Part shown: piece after piece, positions 6,722-7,088 of the stretch
Position numbering within the stretch: the stretch's first letter is position 1
How the letters are laid out: every line of letters begins with the position of its first letter
Assembly (NCBI GenBank): GCA_016927125.1
Contig: JAFGNG010000087.1
Span: forward strand, 1 to 7,088
Direction: 5' to 3'
DNA: 7,088 bases
From: Planctomycetota bacterium
GTDB lineage: Bacteria; Planctomycetota; SZUA-567; JAFGNG01
Notes under the pieces: model-generated
Seen by the model: the letters and a program-made list of their open reading frames with translations, nothing else
Database searches by the model: none
Told to the model about the DNA's origin: nothing
Program-made: the position numbers and the translations under genes

Positions 6722-6797
6722 TGGCACGAGAGGAGGGACTTGAACCCCCAACCGCTGGTTTTGGAAACCAGTGCTCTGCCAATTGAGCTACTCTCGT
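6722..6797 (-). tRNA. trnW: tRNA-Trp, anticodon CCA
   Basis: The 76-nt sequence folds into a full cloverleaf. The acceptor stem is ACGAGAG with CTCTCGT (7 bp), the D stem GCTC/GAGC with loop AATTGGCA, and the anticodon stem CTGGT/ACCAG with loop TTCCAAA, giving anticodon CCA. The variable loop is CGGTT, and the T stem GGGGG/CCCTC has one G-U pair and loop TTCAAGT. The discriminator is G and the CCA end is encoded. It sits between rpmG and secE, a common place for tRNA-Trp in bacteria, and is probably cut from the operon transcript. No separate promoter was seen. Confidence 0.97.
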
Positions 6798-6811
6798 AAC
6801 GTGTTAAACTC

Positions 6812-6836
6812 AAAATAAGGCAGTTAACCTTATTTC
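6812..6836 (-). terminator. A/U-rich hairpin spanning the rpmG stop
   Basis: AAATAAGG pairs perfectly with CCTTATTT (8 bp, extendable by one G-U pair) around loop TTAACTG. The 5' arm contains the rpmG TAA stop. The mostly A-U stem is weak and its U-rich tail is part of the stem, so full termination before tRNA-Trp is doubtful. A partial terminator, or a structure that protects the rpmG 3' end or guides RNase cleavage ahead of the tRNA, fits equally well. Confidence 0.35.
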
Positions 6837-6979
6837 TTTCTCTCAAGATGCTTCGTGTGCGCTCGGCAGAATTTACAGAACTTCTTAATTTCCAGCTTTT
6901 TACCGCCTTTGGTTTCTTTGCTGGTAATGTAATTCCGCTGTTTGCACTCATTACAAGCAAGCGTAACATATTCACGCAT
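6830..6979 (-). CDS. rpmG: 50S ribosomal protein L33, zinc-ribbon form
   Basis: This small 50S protein binds near the E site. The 49-residue product starts MREYVTLACNECKQRNYITSK by ATG and ends HTKHLERKK. Two CxxC pairs, C9/C12 and C35/C38, show the zinc-binding (C+) type and not the cysteine-free paralogue that replaces it under zinc limitation in some bacteria. Length and sequence fit the L33 family well. AAAGG lies 9 nt upstream of the ATG; the stop is TAA. The gene starts 23 nt after tuf, so the two are very likely co-transcribed, and it is followed 32 nt later by tRNA-Trp. Its base composition is noticeably more A+T-rich than the larger neighbours. Confidence 0.97.
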   Translation of the reverse strand: MREYVTLACNECKQRNYITSKETKGGKKLEIKKFCKFCRAHTKHLERKK

Positions 6980-7002
6980 AATAAGTTACCTTTGTTTTTA
7001 GT

Positions 7003-7088
7003 TTACTCCACAACCTTACTGACCACGCCACTGCCGACGGTGCGGCCGCCTTCGCGGATGGCGAAGCGGACCTGTTCTTCCATCGCGA
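7003..7088 (-). CDS. tuf: Elongation factor Tu, C-terminal fragment (5' end outside the window)
   Basis: Only the last 27 residues are present, reading A-MEEQVRFAIREGGRTVGSGVVSKVVE and then TAA. The RFAIREGGRTVGxGVV block is the hallmark end of EF-Tu domain 3. EF-Tu carries aminoacyl-tRNA to the ribosome as a GTP complex. Nothing can be said of its GTPase domain or start. The partial state is due to the window edge, not to damage. It is followed after 23 nt by rpmG. Confidence 0.95.
   Translation of the reverse strand, partial: AMEEQVRFAIREGGRTVGSGVVSKVVE

Noticed and set aside
3820..7002. A shared 10-mer CTAAAAACAA just after tuf and just after rplJ.
   Set aside because: It is a low-complexity A-rich match in AT-rich spacers with no surrounding similarity.

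Overview
This window is a conserved bacterial housekeeping locus, not an accessory island. Every supported gene lies on the minus strand. In transcription order (high to low coordinate) they are: the 3' end of tuf, rpmG, tRNA-Trp(CCA), secE, nusG, rplK, rplA, rplJ, rplL and most of rpoB. This is the classic tuf-rpmG-trnW-secE-nusG-rplKAJL-rpoB arrangement. Both ends are cut: tuf lacks all but its last 27 residues, and rpoB lacks its C-terminal part after residue 1019.

The proteins point to the PVC superphylum, most likely Planctomycetota or a close relative. This is inferred from remembered family features, not from a search. RpoB has CRIIPERGSW near residue 157, KISPKSKSEYSSEEKLLRAIFG near 816 and a Thr at the E. 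coli N518 position. SecE opens with a YKSGQG segment. L12 has a long N-terminal domain containing DKIAGLTLLQAKALADYLKDAYGIEPA. L10 and L11 have a similar flavour. Coding regions are moderately GC-rich; rpmG and several spacers are clearly richer in A+T.

Layout. 7003-7088 is the EF-Tu tail. 6830-6979 is L33 with a four-cysteine zinc ribbon. 6722-6797 is tRNA-Trp with encoded CCA. 6212-6622 is SecE, probably from a GTG start, because longer readings run back into the tRNA. 5646-6176 is NusG, 5141-5572 L11, 4412-5101 L1, 3850-4377 L10, 3304-3711 L7/L12, and 1-3059 RpoB. The products cover elongation (EF-Tu, L11, L10-L12 stalk, L1 stalk), protein export (SecE), transcription elongation (NusG) and RNA synthesis (RpoB). 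They are normally co-expressed with growth rate.

I found no new biological system. What is worth a second look lies in the spacers. The rplA-rplJ gap is only 34 nt, too short for a complete L10 leader in the spacer. The rplJ-rplL (138 nt) and rplL-rpoB (244 nt) gaps are long and hold hairpins, a TATAAT box and short unsupported ORFs. Hairpins also occur at the rpmG stop, just after the tRNA, and at the secE stop ahead of a run of seven U. No mobile element, CRISPR array or pseudogene was seen.
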